Below are positions 61,404 to 64,000 of a stretch of DNA of 64,000 nucleotides, in pieces. Source of the stretch: Pistricoccus aurantiacus (GTDB lineage: Bacteria; Pseudomonadota; Gammaproteobacteria; Pseudomonadales; Halomonadaceae). The notes beneath the pieces are model-generated. The model saw nothing but the letters and a program-made list of their open reading frames with translations, was not told the DNA's origin and did no database searches. The stretch is taken from NCBI RefSeq assembly GCF_042682565.1, contig NZ_JBHUIC010000012.1; one strand, 5' to 3'. Positions within the stretch are counted from its first letter, which is position 1. The number at the start of each line of letters is the position of its first letter. The position numbers and the translations under genes were made by a program.

Positions 61404-62444
61404 TCACTTCCAAAGAAAAGGTGGATAGGCGTCCAAATCACCGCGTAGATGACGCGCCATGAGTTGAGCCTGCAGGGATGGCAACATGCCGATCGGCGCC
61501 TTTTCACCGATAAAGGCGTGATTGAGCTCTTCACGCTTGCGCTCTTGATAGGCCGTCAACACCGTCTTACGCGCATCATCCGTGAGTGTCACACCACCGG
61601 TTTCAGCGACAACGAAGTCTTGTTTGCGTAACTGACGCCGATTGATTAGCGATAGCGCCAGCCGATCTCCCAATAACGGACGAAACTCCTCGGCGAGATC
61701 GAGTGCCAGGCTGGACCGACCGGGGCGGTCGCGGTGCAAGAATCCGACAGAGGGGTCAAGACCGACGCTCTCCAGCGCCGAGCGACAATCATGAATCAGC
61801 AGCGTATAGAAGAAAGAGAGCAGTGCGTTGACGCGATCACGAGGCGGACGGCGATTGCGGCCAGTGAAACAAAACGCAGCATCTTCATGACGAATGAATT
61901 TATCGAAGACACTGAAGTAAACCTGCGCGGCTTCGCCTTCGAGCCCACGTAATCCGTTGGTTAGCGGTTCCGTCAGCAGGTCGCGGGCGATCCGTGCCAG
62001 GCGCGAACGTGCCTGCTCTAGTCGTTCACGCTCACCTTCCGGAAGCTTGGCACCGTAGTCACGCAGGCCACGCGAGAGCACGGCGCGCTGATTGTGCACT
62101 TTGCCGATGAGTATCCCACGCACGATAGCGGCGCAACCTTCCTCATCATCGCTGCGCCGATATTGCGTACGACGCAAAAGCACGTTACCCGAGACCGGAC
62201 CTTCGATACGAGCCAGGAATTTTCCATAGGGCGACAAGTGGGTGATGGTAATGCCCTGCTGGGCGCAAAATCCCATTAAAGGAGGAGAAACCAGCACGCG
62301 ACCAAAACAGACTAGCGATTCCAGCATATGCACCGGTAAACGCGCGCGCTCCTTACCCTCGACTTGCATCACGATATTGGCACCATCTTTCTTTAGCCAA
62401 GCGCCTTCGGTCGTAATGTATAGCGAATTCAGTTGACGTCGCAT
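61404..62444 (-). CDS. cas1: CRISPR-associated integrase Cas1
   Basis: 346 aa, normal for type I-C. Metal ligands appear to be Glu169 (GLEGEAAQVYF), His237 (GFLHRDRPGRSS) and Asp249 or Glu252 (LALDLAEEFRP). Catalyses spacer integration with Cas2. It begins 6 bases after the cas4 stop. Intact, so the locus is probably still able to acquire spacers. Confidence 0.97.
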   Translation of the reverse strand: MRRQLNSLYITTEGAWLKKDGANIVMQVEGKERARLPVHMLESLVCFGRVLVSPPLMGFCAQQGITITHLSPYGKFLARIEGPVSGNVLLRRTQYRRSDDEEGCAAIVRGILIGKVHNQRAVLSRGLRDYGAKLPEGERERLEQARSRLARIARDLLTEPLTNGLRGLEGEAAQVYFSVFDKFIRHEDAAFCFTGRNRRPPRDRVNALLSFFYTLLIHDCRSALESVGLDPSVGFLHRDRPGRSSLALDLAEEFRPLLGDRLALSLINRRQLRKQDFVVAETGGVTLTDDARKTVLTAYQERKREELNHAFIGEKAPIGMLPSLQAQLMARHLRGDLDAYPPFLWK

Positions 62445-62450
62445 ACGCTT

Positions 62451-63092
62451 TTATTCCTCGCTTAACGCTTGTAGCTGACGCGCCAGCCAGCGACTCGCCG
62501 AACGCTGCTTACCCATCACTTGAGGCTGACAGAGCTCGATCAACGAGCAGTGATCGCAACGTTTGGATTCATAGATAGCCGGCGGCGTTCTGTCGCCTTC
62601 GAACAATTCACGAGTGTCAGCGACTACTTCTAGCGTCAGCGCTCGTAGCACTTTATCGAACGCAACCAGCTTGCGCCGCCGCGTTTTACCGTAATAGAGC
62701 GCTCCTTCGGTGATCATGACCTCAAGCATTTCTCCAAGGCATAGCGCCTGCGCGCAGAGTTGCACCTCATCGGCACGATGCGCCTTGGGTCGCCCGCGCT
62801 TGTACTCAATCGGTCGCACGACACGGCCAGACTCGCGCTCCTCGAATTCAATAATATCCGCGATTCCTGTCAGCCCTAGCCGCTCACTGGCCAGCGGCAG
62901 CGCCATGGCGGTATGCACACCACGCCGACGTTCGTGTCCGAGATGGTCGACCCGCTCGTGCAATACACGGCCTTCAGCGGTATAGCGATTCTCGGCCCAC
63001 TGCTGTTCCAAATGGATTAGCGCGCATTGTCGCGGACAAAACAGATAGTGCTGCAGTGCCGATAGCGGAATCAGGCGGATCTCGTCTTCCAT
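62451..63092 (-). CDS. cas4: CRISPR-associated exonuclease Cas4
   Basis: 213 aa. RecB-like nuclease residues Asp79 (GIADIIEF) and Glu96/Lys98 (IEYKRGR), and an iron-sulfur cluster made by Cys19 with Cys179, Cys182 and Cys188 (CDHCSLIELC). It trims prespacers and selects the PAM for Cas1-Cas2 in type I-C. 14 bases after cas7. Confidence 0.95.
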   Translation of the reverse strand: MEDEIRLIPLSALQHYLFCPRQCALIHLEQQWAENRYTAEGRVLHERVDHLGHERRRGVHTAMALPLASERLGLTGIADIIEFEERESGRVVRPIEYKRGRPKAHRADEVQLCAQALCLGEMLEVMITEGALYYGKTRRRKLVAFDKVLRALTLEVVADTRELFEGDRTPPAIYESKRCDHCSLIELCQPQVMGKQRSASRWLARQLQALSEE

Positions 63093-63106
63093 TAGCCGAG
63101 TCTCGT

Positions 63107-63976
63107 TTACAGCTTTTCTTCGATGCTAATACCGGTTGGCAGGTCACCACGGTCAATATCCACGATGTAGTCACCATAATGGCGCGCCGGTGTATCCACT
63201 TCACCATCGACACGCTTGACGTGCACACGATCGAAAAGCGCATGAGCGGGGGCGTTGCCCATCGGGTGATCATGCTTGAAGACAATCAGCTTGCGCGCCG
63301 ACATTTCGCCACGCGCGGCGGATCGGTCATGCTCGAACATGTTGATCAGCGCGCGCCATAGCAGCTCTAGATCGTCCTCGGAGAAGCCGGTTCGCTCGCC
63401 CAGCTTGGCGGAGATATAGCCATGAGCCCGGTAAAGCCCATAGGGAATGATGTGCTTGCGCCCCATGGTCCGCTCTTTTTCGAGATCCTTCTCATTGGTC
63501 ACCGCCATACGGGTGATCGAAACTTCCATCGGCACGACGGGATCGATCGAGCTGGCAAACGCCATCTGCACCGGGCCACGCACCTGGCCGGAGTTGACCT
63601 CGGTAGTCATGACTGCACCGAAGGTACGCACATCGAAGAAGTTGGCGCACATCCAGGCGGTCAACTCACGCGCTTTCGCCTCTTCTTTCGGCAGCTTCTT
63701 GGGCTCGGGCTTGATACCCAACGCTTCATACGCCTTCTTGTGCTGATTGTTCAGCACCGACTTTTCCTGCATATAAATGGCATAGCCTGCGGTGTTTTCC
63801 TTCTCCAGCGCGACATAATTGCGAATCTTGCGCTTCAAGCAGACATCGGTCACCAATCCCTGGTTGGTCTCGGGATCGAGCCGTGGCAGGTTACCGGCAT
63901 CCGGATCGCCGTTGGGGTTGCCGTTGGTAACATCGAATAGCAATACGAATTCATAGCGGTTAGCGATGACACTCAT
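63107..63976 (-). CDS. cas7: Type I-C Cascade backbone protein Cas7 (Csd2)
   Basis: 289 aa. Starts MSVIANRYEFVLLFDVTNGNPNGDPDAG, split here as RYEFVLLFDVTNG and NPNGDPDAGNLPR, the Csd2 signature; later FFDVRTFGAVM and GQVRGPVQMAF belong to the same family. It is the repeated backbone subunit that coats the crRNA. Its ATG overlaps the stop of the preceding gene by one base. Confidence 0.96.
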   Translation of the reverse strand: MSVIANRYEFVLLFDVTNGNPNGDPDAGNLPRLDPETNQGLVTDVCLKRKIRNYVALEKENTAGYAIYMQEKSVLNNQHKKAYEALGIKPEPKKLPKEEAKARELTAWMCANFFDVRTFGAVMTTEVNSGQVRGPVQMAFASSIDPVVPMEVSITRMAVTNEKDLEKERTMGRKHIIPYGLYRAHGYISAKLGERTGFSEDDLELLWRALINMFEHDRSAARGEMSARKLIVFKHDHPMGNAPAHALFDRVHVKRVDGEVDTPARHYGDYIVDIDRGDLPTGISIEEKL

Positions 63977-64000
63977 TATTTCTCTCCCTGCTCGGCTTCT
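63976..64000 (-). CDS. Probable C-terminal end of Cas8c (Csd1), partial
   Basis: Reading the minus strand in from the right edge in the frame that ends at the TAA overlapping the cas7 ATG (TAATG) gives EAEQGEK-stop. In type I-C loci cas8c lies directly upstream of cas7, so these are likely its last codons. Too short to recognise by sequence; the rest, with cas5 and cas3, would be to the right. Confidence 0.45.

Noticed and set aside
61394..61534. N-terminal extension of the cas2 frame into cas1
   Set aside because: These residues do not resemble Cas2, and MMVLVSYDVS at 61393 is the family N-terminus just after the cas1 stop.

Overview
The window looks like chromosomal DNA of a moderately GC-rich gammaproteobacterium. 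A member of the Halomonadaceae or a close relative is the best guess, from the gene set (epd-pgk-fba, glnA-ntrBC, NSS and CPA1 sodium transporters, phasin-like and stress-coat genes) and the overall style; this is an inference, not a database match. Genes are dense to about 53 kb. The last 10 kb are accessory: toxin-antitoxin modules, small orphan genes, unexplained structured DNA/RNA, and a type I-C CRISPR-Cas locus cut by the right edge.

Layout. The first ~105 bases carry a boxA-type leader and promoter of a ribosomal RNA operon that reads leftward out of the window. From 0.1 to 16 kb come a DUF457 membrane hydrolase, a gamma-carbonic anhydrase-like protein, an NSS transporter, oligopeptidase A with a YheV-like zinc protein, SodC, and a methyl-cycle group (metF, ahcY under an SAH riboswitch, metK). 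A diguanylate cyclase overlaps the end of ahcY. Transketolase, class I aldolase, epd, pgk and class II aldolase form a central-carbon block (14-21 kb). From 21 to 27 kb there are small envelope and housekeeping genes (phasin-like, COG4315 repeat protein, CaCA exchanger, HAD phosphatase, YciH, Sir2, NERD protein). A complete pgaABCD operon for the biofilm exopolysaccharide poly-beta-1,6-N-acetylglucosamine occupies 27.7-33.9 kb, with a CsrA-like site at its first ribosome binding site. A three-gene stress-coat operon (34.0-36.4 kb) begins with a protein carrying 13 tandem five-residue repeats. Then come a dGTPase-like gene, two Hsp20 genes with a sigma-32-like promoter, and the nitrogen regulon glnA / DUF4124 / ntrB / ntrC, with a sigma-54 promoter and recognisable NtrC sites.

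From 44.7 to 53 kb lie a glycosyltransferase-like gene, typA, an M20 peptidase, a dicarboxylate symporter, a bacterial metallothionein, a C45-type acyltransferase and an arfA gene too short for routine ORF calling. The arfA coding region contains its own hairpin, as in the known non-stop regulation of ArfA.

The accessory end holds a mazEF-type pair with a palindromic operator, a K+ channel/RCK protein with a small membrane partner, a parE-like gene broken by two +1 shifts in G runs, and a second mazEF-type pair. It then has two tandem copies of a structured element whose stems covary (57.2-57.5 kb) and two small unknown genes. The right end is a CRISPR array of 37 identical 33-base repeats with a decayed distal end, then cas2, cas1, cas4, cas7 and probably the last codons of cas8c. 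The array and cas genes all read on the minus strand. The tandem structured element is the least explained thing in the window and the best candidate for something undescribed.
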